Shown here piece by piece: positions 45,447-53,826 of a DNA stretch of 64,000 nt (positions are counted from its first letter, which is position 1; each line of letters starts with the position of its first letter). Under the pieces are notes generated by a model, which worked only from the letters and a program-made list of their open reading frames with translations, had not been told where the DNA came from and ran no database searches. The translations under genes were made by a program, and so were the position numbers. The DNA is from Oscillospiraceae bacterium (GTDB taxonomy: Bacteria; Bacillota; Clostridia; Saccharofermentanales; Saccharofermentanaceae): the NCBI GenBank assembly GCA_900176545.1, contig FWXP01000001.1, forward strand, positions 558,001 to 622,000, given 5' to 3'.

Positions 45447-46638
45447 ATATATCTTTTACTTCGACACTTATGCTGCCGTCGGAAAATACAACGTCCAGGC
45501 CGTCACCGACCTTAAGCCCCTTAACGGAAGTAACCGCCTTACCTTCCGCGGATGCATATGAATAACCTCGCTTTAAGACATTCATGGGACCTAACATCTC
45601 TATACCGTCGATTATACTCTTAAGTTGATGTCTTTGTTCACTTATAAGGAGCCTGCCGCTGTTAGCAAGATCCTTGCGTACGCTGTCCAGGGACGAACGC
45701 ATCTGCTCCACATATACCATGGGTGAATAAAGAGCCTTACTGTCCTTCAAGGCGTCGAGCCTTCTCCTCTGGATCTCAGCATAGTTCATGAGTGCCAGGT
45801 TCAGCATGCTCTTCTTATTTGCAAGGTTGGAAAGGAGCTCATCATACTTGCCGATAACGAGCTCGGCTGCAGCTGTAGGAGTAGGAGCCCTGAGGTCCGC
45901 TACATAATCACATATGGTATAGTCAGTCTCATGTCCCACAGCGGAAATAACAGGTATCCTGCAGTCATAGATCTTTCTTGCGAGATTCTCATCGTTAAAG
46001 CCCCAAAGGTCCTCCGGAGATCCGCCTCCGCGTGCGATGATGATAACATCGATATCGTCACGTCCGCAGAAATGATCGATACCGCTAATTACTTCCGCTG
46101 CGCAGGTCTCGCCCTGCACGGAAGCAGGATAGAGAAGGAGCGAATAGTTGGGATTACGCCTGTTTAATGTATTGATGATATCGTGGATGACCGCACCTGC
46201 GGGCGAAGATATAACGCCGATCCTTGAAGGTAATACAGGTATCGGAAGTTTATGTTCCTGCGCGAAGAGTCCTTCTGAAGAGAGCTTCCTGTGAAGCTCC
46301 TTCATCTGCTGTGCAAGATCGCCTTTACCTACCTGCCTCATGGCGAAAGCCTTTATCTGGAATTTACCGTTAGCGGAATAGATACTGCATGTTCCCGTAA
46401 GGATGACCTTCATGCCGTCCTTTGGGACAAAGCTCAAGGATGCAAGATAGTTCTTGAACATGACGCAGCTTATCTGGGAAGATTCGTCCTTCAAGGTAAA
46501 ATATGCATGTCCGCTGGATCTGTATATAGTAAGATTGCTGATCTCTCCGGTAACTGCCAATGAAGATGTTCGCGGATCTGCGGACAGCACGTCATTGGCA
46601 TATGTATTGAGCTCTGTTACCGAATTAAAAGTAAACAT
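45430..46638 (-). CDS. xseA: Exodeoxyribonuclease VII large subunit
   Basis: 402-residue catalytic subunit. It has the OB-fold N-terminus (VTGEISNLTIYRSSGHAYF), the conserved IGVISSPAGAVIHDI, the catalytic-domain IIARGGGSPEDLW and the VGHETDYTICDYVADLRAPTP segment. RBS AAGAGG. It degrades ssDNA into oligonucleotides with XseB, encoded directly after. It begins 11 bases after nusB. Confidence 0.96.
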   Translation of the reverse strand: MFTFNSVTELNTYANDVLSADPRTSSLAVTGEISNLTIYRSSGHAYFTLKDESSQISCVMFKNYLASLSFVPKDGMKVILTGTCSIYSANGKFQIKAFAMRQVGKGDLAQQMKELHRKLSSEGLFAQEHKLPIPVLPSRIGVISSPAGAVIHDIINTLNRRNPNYSLLLYPASVQGETCAAEVISGIDHFCGRDDIDVIIIARGGGSPEDLWGFNDENLARKIYDCRIPVISAVGHETDYTICDYVADLRAPTPTAAAELVIGKYDELLSNLANKKSMLNLALMNYAEIQRRRLDALKDSKALYSPMVYVEQMRSSLDSVRKDLANSGRLLISEQRHQLKSIIDGIEMLGPMNVLKRGYSYASAEGKAVTSVKGLKVGDGLDVVFSDGSISVEVKDIYEGES

Positions 46639-46649
46639 ATTTTAGCCTC

Positions 46650-47048
46650 TTAAAGGCTCTTCTCAAAGCTGGAAAGGACTCCGTTGATATAGGAAGATGA
46701 ATCCTCGGCACCATACTTCTTGGACAGACGAACCGCCTCATTGATGGTAACGCTTACATGGACATCATCATTATTCTCGATCTCGTATGCTGCTGTCTCG
46801 AGGATAGCGCGATCGAGCTTAGGGATCCTGGTAATTGACCACTTCTTCAGGAACTTGGAGAGCTTGTTATCGATAGCTTCCCTGTTATCCATGACACCTA
46901 GGACTGTGCTCATGAAATACTCCTTATCGTCTTCAAGAGAAGGATTTGCTTCCAGGTAGATCTTGAGCTGGTCCATCAGCTCCTCCTTCCTGAAATCAGT
47001 CTGATAAATAAAGAAAACTACTGCTTCACGCGTCTCGATCCTGCTCAT
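46650..47048 (-). CDS. nusB: Transcription antitermination factor NusB
   Basis: 132-residue all-helical NusB, which with NusE (S10) binds boxA RNA in rRNA antitermination. It begins RIETREAVVFFIYQTDF and has the C-terminal AVRLSKKYGAEDSSSYINGVL. RBS GGAGGAG; it overlaps the DUF2273 gene by 4 bases. Confidence 0.95.
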   Translation of the reverse strand: MSRIETREAVVFFIYQTDFRKEELMDQLKIYLEANPSLEDDKEYFMSTVLGVMDNREAIDNKLSKFLKKWSITRIPKLDRAILETAAYEIENNDDVHVSVTINEAVRLSKKYGAEDSSSYINGVLSSFEKSL

Positions 47049-47281
47049 CGTACTCCTCCGGGCGGAAGTATCCTGTCAAGGAACTTCTTGAACTTGCCTG
47101 TATCGCTGAACAGGAAAGCTCCTACAAAGAATCCTACCGCCGTAAATAATATGATAAAAAGTGTCTTGAAAAATCCGAAGACACAGATAAGTATACCTAT
47201 GATAAAAAAGGCAAATGCACAGAGCGTGCCGGCCTTGGTATTCTCAAGTTTTTCAAAAAGCTTCGTCAAGAACCTTTCCAT
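47045..47281 (-). CDS. DUF2273-like small membrane protein
   Basis: 78 residues with two hydrophobic helices (about 18-37 and 40-60) containing the GFFKTLFIILFTAVGFFVG pattern of the DUF2273 family. It regularly accompanies asp23 and amaP genes, as here. It probably belongs to the Asp23/AmaP membrane complex; role unknown. Confidence 0.82.
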   Translation of the reverse strand: MERFLTKLFEKLENTKAGTLCAFAFFIIGILICVFGFFKTLFIILFTAVGFFVGAFLFSDTGKFKKFLDRILPPGGVR

Positions 47282-47284
47282 AGA

Positions 47285-47839
47285 TTACCTGCCTTCTACT
47301 TTTGCAACGACAGGCTCTACTCTGCTGACCTTGATAAATACGTTCTCGACTATGATTCCGGTATATCTCTCGATATCCTTCTTTACCCTCTCCTGTACCT
47401 TGGACATGGAAGTAGGGATCTCGGTATTAGAATACAATACCGCGTTGATATTGACCTTTATGGCACCATTCTTGGCAGAGGTAACACGAGCCTTTGCGCT
47501 CTTGATACCGACCTGAGCGGACTTAGCGGAGTTAAGTGCAATACTCTCGATAGCATCAGCTCCGATATCTACTGAACCGATATCAGTCCTTCTGAGCTTG
47601 GTCTTATAGAGTCTTCCTGATGTAATGAGAGTAGAGATGGAAGTAACACAACTTACGATGACCACAAGAAGGATAGCAAGATAGATGATCTTACTTGTGG
47701 GGTCATTTACTATCGAAGCCAGAGGTGACAAGAGATCGGCGAAGATACCGTCGTCTATAAGTGCATAAAGCAGTATTATCGACAACAATGAGATGATCAC
47801 CGAATAGATGAACATCAGAACTCTCATAAATCCGTTCAT
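47285..47839 (-). CDS. Alkaline-shock membrane anchor AmaP-like protein
   Basis: 184 residues with two N-terminal membrane helices (about 7-29 and 50-71) and a C-terminal Asp23-like domain (IALNSAKSAQVGIKSAKARV, VQERVKKDIERYTGI). In Staphylococcus AmaP anchors Asp23 at the membrane. It overlaps asp23 by 4 bases and has AGGAGG upstream, so stoichiometric expression is likely. Confidence 0.87.
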   Translation of the reverse strand: MNGFMRVLMFIYSVIISLLSIILLYALIDDGIFADLLSPLASIVNDPTSKIIYLAILLVVIVSCVTSISTLITSGRLYKTKLRRTDIGSVDIGADAIESIALNSAKSAQVGIKSAKARVTSAKNGAIKVNINAVLYSNTEIPTSMSKVQERVKKDIERYTGIIVENVFIKVSRVEPVVAKVEGR

Positions 47840-48234
47840 TCTTCTACCTCCTGCTGCTCTTCTTCCTGTACCGGCTCACGAACGCCGCATACATAGACAT
47901 CTACGGATTCGACATCAAGTCCGGTGTACTTCTCAACGTCAGACTTGACTCGTTCCTGGATCTCCCAAGCAACTTCAGGAATAATCTTACCATAAAAAAC
48001 GACAGGATATACAGTGATGGAAGTGATGTCGTTCTGTGTCTGTCCAAAGACAACACGGACACCCTTTCCTTCGTGTACTACTCCTGCCTTCTCTTTAAGA
48101 GCTACCGCAAAAGACGGAACAAGTTCTGCTACACCATCGATCTGCAATGCAGCTTCTGCTGCATACTGGGCTACAAAGCCCTGCGTCATCGATCTATCGC
48201 CTTTTATCGATTCTGAAACTATATTCTCACTCAT
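47836..48234 (-). CDS. Asp23/Gls24-family envelope stress protein
   Basis: 132 residues in the Asp23 family: FVAQYAAEAALQIDGVAELV and ITVYPVVFYGKIIPEVAWEIQERVK (core YPVVFYGKIIPEVAWEIQ). The start at 48234 gives the family-like MSENIV and has AAGAG upstream; a longer frame to 48294 would be translated from the efp terminator hairpin. Gene order asp23, amaP, DUF2273 fits a membrane complex active in envelope stress. Confidence 0.92.
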   Translation of the reverse strand: MSENIVSESIKGDRSMTQGFVAQYAAEAALQIDGVAELVPSFAVALKEKAGVVHEGKGVRVVFGQTQNDITSITVYPVVFYGKIIPEVAWEIQERVKSDVEKYTGLDVESVDVYVCGVREPVQEEEQQEVEE

Positions 48235-48252
48235 AAGGTACGCTCTTGCTAT

Positions 48253-48295
48253 AAAAAAGTATAGTGATCCGGTGCAGCAATTACACCGGATCACT
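48253..48295 (-). terminator. Hairpin terminator or attenuator between efp and asp23
   Basis: AGTGATCCGGTG / CACCGGATCACT: perfect 12-bp stem with nine-base loop; on the minus strand it is followed by ATAC and six T residues. It ends about 20 bases before the asp23 start, so it may end efp transcripts or attenuate read-through into the long downstream series. Confidence 0.8.
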
Positions 48296-48310
48296 TATAT
48301 TCAAAGATGA

Positions 48311-48868
48311 TTATGCTCTCTCGAGATACTCGCCTGTTCTTGTATCAACACGGATCTTCTCGTTCTGGTTAACGAAGAGAGGAACCTTAACGACAGCACC
48401 TGTCTCAAGTGTTGCATACTTGGAAGCGTTGTTAGCCGTATCACCCTTAACACCGGGCTCGCACTCAGTGATCTCGAGCTCAACTGTGATGGGAAGCTCA
48501 ACGGAGAAGATCTCACCCTTGTAAGAAAGGACTCTGCAGATCATCTCTTCCTTGAGGAACTTGATAGCATCGCCGATAGACTCTGCGTGGATCGGGATCT
48601 GCTCATAGGACTCCTGATCCATGAAGTAGTAGAGCTCACCGTCAGAGTAGATATACTGCATATCTCTTCTGTCGAGCTGAGCCTGCTCGAACTTCTCGTT
48701 GGGGTTGAAGGATCTCTCAACTACGGATCCTGTCTTAACATTCTTATACTTTGTTCTTACGAAAGCAGCTCCCTTACCGGGCTTAACGTGCTGGAATTCA
48801 ACTACCTGATAGACCTGATTGTCCATCTCGAAGCACATTCCGTTTCTGAAATCGCCTGCACTGATCAT
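48311..48868 (-). CDS. efp: Elongation factor P
   Basis: 185-residue tRNA-shaped factor that rescues ribosomes stalled at polyproline; relevant here as several lipoproteins have Pro-rich linkers. The KOW-like N-terminus ([20 protein letters not shown]; loop [11 protein letters not shown] with the Lys modified in many species) and the C-terminal OB domain ending [14 protein letters not shown] are complete. RBS AAGGAG; promoter at 48920-48948. Confidence 0.97.
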   Translation of the reverse strand: MISAGDFRNGMCFEMDNQVYQVVEFQHVKPGKGAAFVRTKYKNVKTGSVVERSFNPNEKFEQAQLDRRDMQYIYSDGELYYFMDQESYEQIPIHAESIGDAIKFLKEEMICRVLSYKGEIFSVELPITVELEITECEPGVKGDTANNASKYATLETGAVVKVPLFVNQNEKIRVDTRTGEYLERA

Positions 48869-48919
48869 ACATAATCTCCTTTGTTATATGCTTAAGTTCA
48901 TAGTTATTGACAATTTGTT

Positions 48920-48948
48920 ATTTTAATAAAAGAGTTCAATTACTGCAA
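48920..48948 (-). promoter_or_regulatory. Promoter of efp
   Basis: Minus-strand TTGCAG (48943-48948) and TAAAAT (48920-48925), spacer 17. The leader is about 45 bases. Confidence 0.6.
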
Positions 48949-49014
48949 GTACTAGATTTCACAATATAAGCATTAAGAAATGTTAAATATTTGCATAAGT
49001 ATGGGTAAAAACAC

Positions 49015-49043
49015 TTGTTTATTATCATATTTATGTATACATT
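49015..49043 (+). promoter_or_regulatory. Promoter of the 212-aa lipoprotein gene
   Basis: TTGTTT (49015-49020) and TACATT (49038-49043), spacer 17, about 48 bases ahead of the start at 49091. The region 48900-49090 is otherwise AT-rich and empty of genes. Confidence 0.55.
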
Positions 49044-49090
49044 ATTCTCGAAATTAAAAGAAATCCCATTATCTATACGGAGTATCGTCC

Positions 49091-49729
49091 ATGAATAAAA
49101 GAGCAAAGACCCTTATAGCAGCACTCCTCACATTCTCTGTCATGACTTCTGTAGCATGCAGCAAGAAAGATTCTGACTCATCGGTCCTCGGCGAGTCCAG
49201 AGACTCTGAGGTGACTGAAGCTACCACGACAACCGCAAAGACTGACAGCACCATCCTCTATAGCGAGATCATGGGCACATATTCCGGAACAACATATACT
49301 AATCTTAATTCCGGAGTCACCATCGCAGCTCCCGAAGCCTGGAACCACCTTAATGCTACCGAGGCATCAACATTTTGGAACAACGACGACAACATCAGGA
49401 CAGCTGATGACACCCTTGCCTTCAACGACATCGCATATGAGTCTGTATGGAAGGCATCTAACGGAGACTTTATGAGCGTAATGCTCATGTACGCTCCCGG
49501 TGCTTCTTCCGACGATTACTCCGCAGTACTCGGAACAGACGATCTTCAGGATGTGACTCTCGGCACCAAGGATGTAAAGGTTACATACGGAAGCTATGAT
49601 GTTGACGGCAATGAGATAAAGACAGCTACCATCATCGACTTCAATAATGACACCATGATCATCATCACCATAAACTGCTTTACTGACGAAGATGTTCAGG
49701 CAGTAATGGATAACATCACATTCAACTGA
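49091..49729 (+). CDS. Putative lipoprotein, 212 aa
   Basis: Signal peptide ending at SVAC (Cys23), then a Ser/Asp/Thr-rich linker and a domain with NSGVTIAAPEAWN and GSYDVDGNEIKTATIIDFNNDTMIIITI near the end (last part given by its core). The C-terminal half resembles the small PsbP/MOG1-like lipoprotein domains, but not strongly enough to assign. Monocistronic; GGAG site and a strong terminator follow the stop. Confidence 0.8.
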   Translation: MNKRAKTLIAALLTFSVMTSVACSKKDSDSSVLGESRDSEVTEATTTTAKTDSTILYSEIMGTYSGTTYTNLNSGVTIAAPEAWNHLNATEASTFWNNDDNIRTADDTLAFNDIAYESVWKASNGDFMSVMLMYAPGASSDDYSAVLGTDDLQDVTLGTKDVKVTYGSYDVDGNEIKTATIIDFNNDTMIIITINCFTDEDVQAVMDNITFN

Positions 49730-49750
49730 AATATTTTTAGAACATAGATA

Positions 49751-49781
49751 AAGGACACCCGAGAATGATCCGGGTGTCCTT
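49751..49781 (+). terminator. Terminator after the lipoprotein gene
   Basis: AAGGACACCCG / CGGGTGTCCTT, perfect 11-bp stem with a nine-base loop, followed by T-rich sequence to 49799. It lies between the lipoprotein and the convergent zinc-ribbon gene. Confidence 0.9.
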
Positions 49782-49802
49782 TGTTATATATCTTTTTTTA
49801 CC

Positions 49803-50330
49803 TTAAGCCTTGGCGTTTGAGATCTTTGACAGATTGACTATCCACTTTACGAACTGGAACAGGAACAGCGGAATTCCAAGAATGAGCGCCAACATGAACT
49901 TTACGGTTACCCAGCAGACAACAAAATACCACGATACAAGAAGAGTAAAGAACCTGGGCGTAGGTATCAATGATTCAATATATGTGATACCCTTCCATCC
50001 GAATGGAACACAAAAGAAAAATAAACCCATTCCGACGTAGTCACCTGCTTCGAAAGTTCCGTAGCCGCCGAAGACCTTGGCCATTACCAATGTAAGCGCG
50101 ACACCTACGACTACACCCTGGATAACTGTCTTGAGCATCTCGGAATTTGTATCAACAAGTGCAGCTTTCTTTTTCAGCTGTTTCATTGCTTCGGCGTCAT
50201 CGACATTATCCTGATAACACTCATCGCAAAGGCAGGGCCTGTACTTGGATGCGCATTCCCTGCAAAGTCCTTTACCGCAAGACTGACAAGTTGCTACAGC
50301 CTCTCGATCGACATGATTAAAGCATTTCAT
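49803..50330 (-). CDS. Membrane protein with N-terminal B-box-like zinc ribbon
   Basis: 175 residues. The N-terminus has Cys/His spaced as in B-box type zinc fingers: C3, H6, C15, C18, C23, C26, C33, C35, C38, inside MKCFNHVDREAVATCQSCGK and what follows. After a charged stretch come three to four membrane helices (about 66-86, 96-112, 128-165). No catalytic motif. Such proteins are common in Clostridia; function unknown. RBS GGGGGAAATATA before ATG. Confidence 0.78.
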   Translation of the reverse strand: MKCFNHVDREAVATCQSCGKGLCRECASKYRPCLCDECYQDNVDDAEAMKQLKKKAALVDTNSEMLKTVIQGVVVGVALTLVMAKVFGGYGTFEAGDYVGMGLFFFCVPFGWKGITYIESLIPTPRFFTLLVSWYFVVCWVTVKFMLALILGIPLFLFQFVKWIVNLSKISNAKA

Positions 50331-50515
50331 TATATTTCCCCCGTTACGAGCAAAGTTAATAGATCATCTTATGGTCTACGATTGTAACACAGCATAGTGA
50401 TCAAGAGAATAAAACTAATTTACGATACATTAATATAAAACCATCGTAAAAGATCAAAAATGGAAACCCGATCTGCAACACTTGGTGCATGAATTTGATA
50501 TTATCTTTTACATAC

Positions 50516-50535
50516 ATAGTTGAAATATCAACTAT
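50516..50535. promoter_or_regulatory. Perfect inverted repeat upstream of degenerate GGDEF-EAL gene
   Basis: ATAGTTGA, AATA, TCAACTAT: a 20-base perfect 8-bp inverted repeat ending seven bases before the -35 box of the next feature, consistent with an operator. Confidence 0.45.
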
Positions 50536-50541
50536 AATTGT

Positions 50542-50570
50542 TTGAATTATTACTCTTTGTCTAATAATAT
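50542..50570 (+). promoter_or_regulatory. Promoter of the degenerate GGDEF-EAL gene
   Basis: TTGAAT (50542-50547) and TAATAT (50565-50570) with a 17-base spacer, 22 bases ahead of the start at 50592. The rest of 50331-50541 holds no gene. Confidence 0.58.
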
Positions 50571-50591
50571 AAGTGTGACAAGGTAAGGTTT

Positions 50592-52235
50592 ATGAAAACT
50601 ACATACGAAGATATATTCAATCTCATAAGTGCTTGCGAGGACTTTAACGGTCCTCTGTCCGAGTCTGAAGCGGTAAAGATGATTGCCGATGAGCTTCAGA
50701 TCAGTAAAGTCTCGTACAGAATCTTCTCTGCGGGTGTCAATACACATTCCGAAGTTATATATATCGCCCCGTCTTCAAAGCTTGGCGAGGAATACGATTT
50801 CTCACGTGAGACAACTGATACAAAGACTGTCGTTATCAGGATCTACAGATTCCCCTATGCTCCCGAATTGAACGACGAGCAGAAGGATCTTTTCAACGTA
50901 TTTGCTCATACGATCCTAAGCAGCATCGGAGCCAAGAACTTAAGCAAGGCATATGATGATATCTTCTATTTCGATCAGCTTACGGGAATGCCCAACAAGA
51001 CGCTCTTCTTCAAGAGACTTCACGGGCTTATCGCATCCAATACTCAGGATAAGTTTGCTGTCGTATATGTAAATATAAAGAACTGCAAGATCATGAACAA
51101 GCTCTTCGGTTATGAGACTACCGATAAGATGCTCAGGGATTTTGCCCATGATATAAATGACGTACTGGATAGAAAGAACGATGAGATGATCGCAAGACTC
51201 GGCGGAGATAACTTCGTCCTCATCGTACTCAAGGATCACCTGGACGATGTATTGAAGTTCATCTCGTCGGTCAAGGTCAGCACCGAGAACAACGAAGATG
51301 TTATCGAATATATAATCAATGTTCATGCAGGCGTAGTTCTCATGACTGCGGCTACGGAAGATCCCGGTATGGTCATGAGCGCTGCTAACGTTACAGTATC
51401 TCTTGCAAGAAGATCTACCGCCAAGGACATCATCTTCTACAATGAGAATACCGATAATATACTCAACAATGAGAGATCCTTCGTAGAGGAGCTGAAGCGA
51501 GACCTTAAAGAAGGTAAGTTCATCGTCTACTATCAGCCTATCTACAACAAGGACGGTTCGGATGAGATCGCAGGTGCTGAAGCACTCGTAAGATGGAGGA
51601 AAGACGGACATATCGTCACCCCCTCCTCATTCATCGAAGTAGCCGAGCAGAATAACCTTATCTCGGATATCGATCTCTACGTGCTGGACACTGTATGTTC
51701 CAATCTTAAGAAGTGGCAGGAAGAAGGTCTCCATCTGGTACCTATCTCCTTCAACTTCTCTCACTACGACCTTATTACTTCCGATATAACGGAAGAGATA
51801 ATAAAGACCCTGGACAAATACGATATAGACCATAGTCTTATCAATATCGAGTTCACGGAGGCAGGCTTCCACGAAGAGTACGAAGCTCTCGTATATGCTG
51901 CATCCAAGCTCAAGTCCAACGGCATCTCCGTTACTATCGATAACTACGGACAGGGTTATTCTTCCATAAAGCTCCTTCAGGAACTGGAAGTTGATTCCAT
52001 CAAGTTCAGCTACGATTTCCTTTCGAGCGAGAATCCCAGAGCAGATGTCATCCTTGAAGGACTTATTACCATAGCCAACAGACTCGGTCTTAACGTAGTA
52101 GCTCAGGGTGTACAGTCTGAGGATGAAGTCACTAAGCTCGTAGACTTCGGCTGTTCTCTCTTCCAGACAGAACTCTTCGAGAAGGCCATCTCCGAGAGAT
52201 TCTTCGTCAGCAAGCTCCGTTCAAAGGCTCAGTGA
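50592..52235 (+). CDS. Soluble GGDEF-EAL protein with both catalytic sites degenerate
   Basis: 547 residues, no membrane helices. An unassigned N-terminal domain (about 1-115, possibly GAF-like) precedes GGDEF (about 125-285) and EAL (about 295-540). The cyclase motif reads GGDNF (204-208), losing the Glu. In the EAL part E330, N388, E423, D450 and K471 are kept, but the second Asp of the DDFG pair is N451 and the EGVE motif is QGVQ (505-508), so phosphodiesterase activity is unlikely. The protein may instead bind c-di-GMP or GTP as a receptor. Its 3' end overlaps convergent rnhB by 7 bases. Confidence 0.9.
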   Translation: MKTTYEDIFNLISACEDFNGPLSESEAVKMIADELQISKVSYRIFSAGVNTHSEVIYIAPSSKLGEEYDFSRETTDTKTVVIRIYRFPYAPELNDEQKDLFNVFAHTILSSIGAKNLSKAYDDIFYFDQLTGMPNKTLFFKRLHGLIASNTQDKFAVVYVNIKNCKIMNKLFGYETTDKMLRDFAHDINDVLDRKNDEMIARLGGDNFVLIVLKDHLDDVLKFISSVKVSTENNEDVIEYIINVHAGVVLMTAATEDPGMVMSAANVTVSLARRSTAKDIIFYNENTDNILNNERSFVEELKRDLKEGKFIVYYQPIYNKDGSDEIAGAEALVRWRKDGHIVTPSSFIEVAEQNNLISDIDLYVLDTVCSNLKKWQEEGLHLVPISFNFSHYDLITSDITEEIIKTLDKYDIDHSLINIEFTEAGFHEEYEALVYAASKLKSNGISVTIDNYGQGYSSIKLLQELEVDSIKFSYDFLSSENPRADVILEGLITIANRLGLNVVAQGVQSEDEVTKLVDFGCSLFQTELFEKAISERFFVSKLRSKAQ

Positions 52236-52873
52236 ATCGTCTTTAAGAAAGTCCTTCTGTGGATATCGCACATGCCGTGTTCTCTTATACCTGCATAGTG
52301 ATCCTTTGTTCCGTATCCCTTATGCTTGGCAAAGCCGTACCCCGGATACTTCTCGTCCATCTCTACCATTATGTGGTCCCTTGTGACTTTCGCTAAGATG
52401 GAAGCAGCTGCGATGGAATTGGAATTCGCATCTCCCTTTATTATCGCGGTTACATCGCAGGAAGTTCCTTCCAGCTTTACCGCATCTATAAGGAGCTTAT
52501 CGGGTGCCATTCCCTTGCGTCCCAGTTCTGCCACACAGTCACGCATGCACTGCTTTGTAGCATTTAAGATATTAATCTCATCTATAGTCTTGGCGTCGAC
52601 TTCGCATACGGCGTAGCAGAGAGCCTTCTCTTTTATCTCCTTAAAGAGCGCTTCCCTCTTCTTCTCGGAAAGCTTCTTGGAATCGTCGAGGCCTAATATC
52701 TTCACGTTAGGATCAAGGATACATGCTGCTGCGACGACAGGTCCTGCAAGAGGTCCCCTTCCCGCTTCATCTATTCCTGCTACTACCTTAAAGCCCTGTG
52801 CATAGGCTTCGTTCTCGTAAGTACTGAGCTTCTCGTATTTCTCTTCTAACTGTTCTTGAGTAAGTCGTGCCAT
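52229..52873 (-). CDS. rnhB: Ribonuclease HII
   Basis: 214-residue RNase HII that removes RNA from RNA-DNA hybrids and misincorporated ribonucleotides. AGIDEAGRGPLAGPVVAAA holds the first acidic residues, and KLLIDAVKL the next. The start at 52873 has GGAG seven bases upstream and lies one base after the rbgA stop; a longer frame to 52939 begins inside rbgA. Order rbgA-rnhB is standard in Firmicutes. Confidence 0.95.
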   Translation of the reverse strand: MARLTQEQLEEKYEKLSTYENEAYAQGFKVVAGIDEAGRGPLAGPVVAAACILDPNVKILGLDDSKKLSEKKREALFKEIKEKALCYAVCEVDAKTIDEINILNATKQCMRDCVAELGRKGMAPDKLLIDAVKLEGTSCDVTAIIKGDANSNSIAAASILAKVTRDHIMVEMDEKYPGYGFAKHKGYGTKDHYAGIREHGMCDIHRRTFLKTIH

Positions 52874-52874
52874 A

Positions 52875-53756
52875 TCAGTTCTCCGGTTTATCTGGGCTTT
52901 CGAGTGTGATCCTTCCGATCCTTCCGCTTCGAAGGTCATCTAAGAGCATACGTGCAAATCTCTCTTCGTCTACACGTCCGCCGCTCATTATGCAGCCCTT
53001 GCCCTTACCCATCTGAAGGAATCTGTCGTATTCGTCTCCCATGGTATCCAGGTAATCCTCCGAGATACCGTAACGTTCGCTCATAGCGGATGGATAGAGC
53101 TTCCAGAGAAGATTACATACTTCGTATGCTACTTCCAATGTATCTGCTACTTCGTTCTTGATCGCACCTGTTGCCGTAAGTACCAGCTGGCTTCTCTTGG
53201 TAGCGATCTTAGGCCACAATACGCCCGGCATATCCATAAGGTCCAGCTTACCGTCAGTACGTATCCACTTAACGCTTCTTGTGACACCGGGCTTATTACC
53301 CGTGATGGCTGCCTTTCGTCCTGCGATACCATTTATCAGAGTTGACTTACCGGTATTAGGTACACCAACTACCAGTACCTTTATGGTCCTGCCCTTCATG
53401 CCCTTGGCTTCAGCCTTGGCGATAACGTCACCGCAAAGTTCCTCTGTTACCGCATAGAGCTTATCGAGGCCCTTCTTGCGGTTAGCTTCAAGAGGCACAG
53501 CAGCGATACCGTTATTCTTAAAATAAGATATCCACTTATCGGTCTGAACGGGATCGGCAAGATCCGCCTTATTTAATATGATCACGCGGGGCTTCTTCCC
53601 TACCAGCCTGTCCAGCTCCGGATTGCGGCTGGAGAAAGGGATACGCGCATCGCATGTCTCAAATACACAATCTACTTTCTTAAGGTTCTCCTCAGTCTCA
53701 TTAAGGGCTTTCCTCATGTGACCCGGGAACCAGTTAATGCTCTTTATATCGTCCAT
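52875..53756 (-). CDS. rbgA: Ribosome-assembly GTPase RbgA (YlqF)
   Basis: 293 residues; circularly permuted GTPase needed for late 50S assembly. Order of motifs is G4 (NKADL), G1 (GVPNTGKSTLIN), G3 (DMPGVLWPK), the hallmark of the family, after the N-terminal INWFPGHMRKA. The start has AACGAGGT upstream and a promoter at 53786-53791. Confidence 0.95.
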   Translation of the reverse strand: MDDIKSINWFPGHMRKALNETEENLKKVDCVFETCDARIPFSSRNPELDRLVGKKPRVIILNKADLADPVQTDKWISYFKNNGIAAVPLEANRKKGLDKLYAVTEELCGDVIAKAEAKGMKGRTIKVLVVGVPNTGKSTLINGIAGRKAAITGNKPGVTRSVKWIRTDGKLDLMDMPGVLWPKIATKRSQLVLTATGAIKNEVADTLEVAYEVCNLLWKLYPSAMSERYGISEDYLDTMGDEYDRFLQMGKGKGCIMSGGRVDEERFARMLLDDLRSGRIGRITLESPDKPEN

Positions 53757-53785
53757 GTTATTACCTCGTTTATTTTTCCAATGAG

Positions 53786-53791
53786 ATTATA
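53786..53791 (-). promoter_or_regulatory. Extended -10 promoter of rbgA
   Basis: Minus-strand TATAAT preceded by TGT, about 30 bases upstream of the rbgA start. No -35 match. Confidence 0.45.
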
Positions 53792-53826
53792 ACATATAAG
53801 GCTTATTCCCCTCCGAGATACTATCC

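Noticed and set aside
52874-52939. Extended start for RNase HII inside rbgA
   Set aside because: The ATG at 52873 has a good ribosome-binding site and the family-typical N-terminus.
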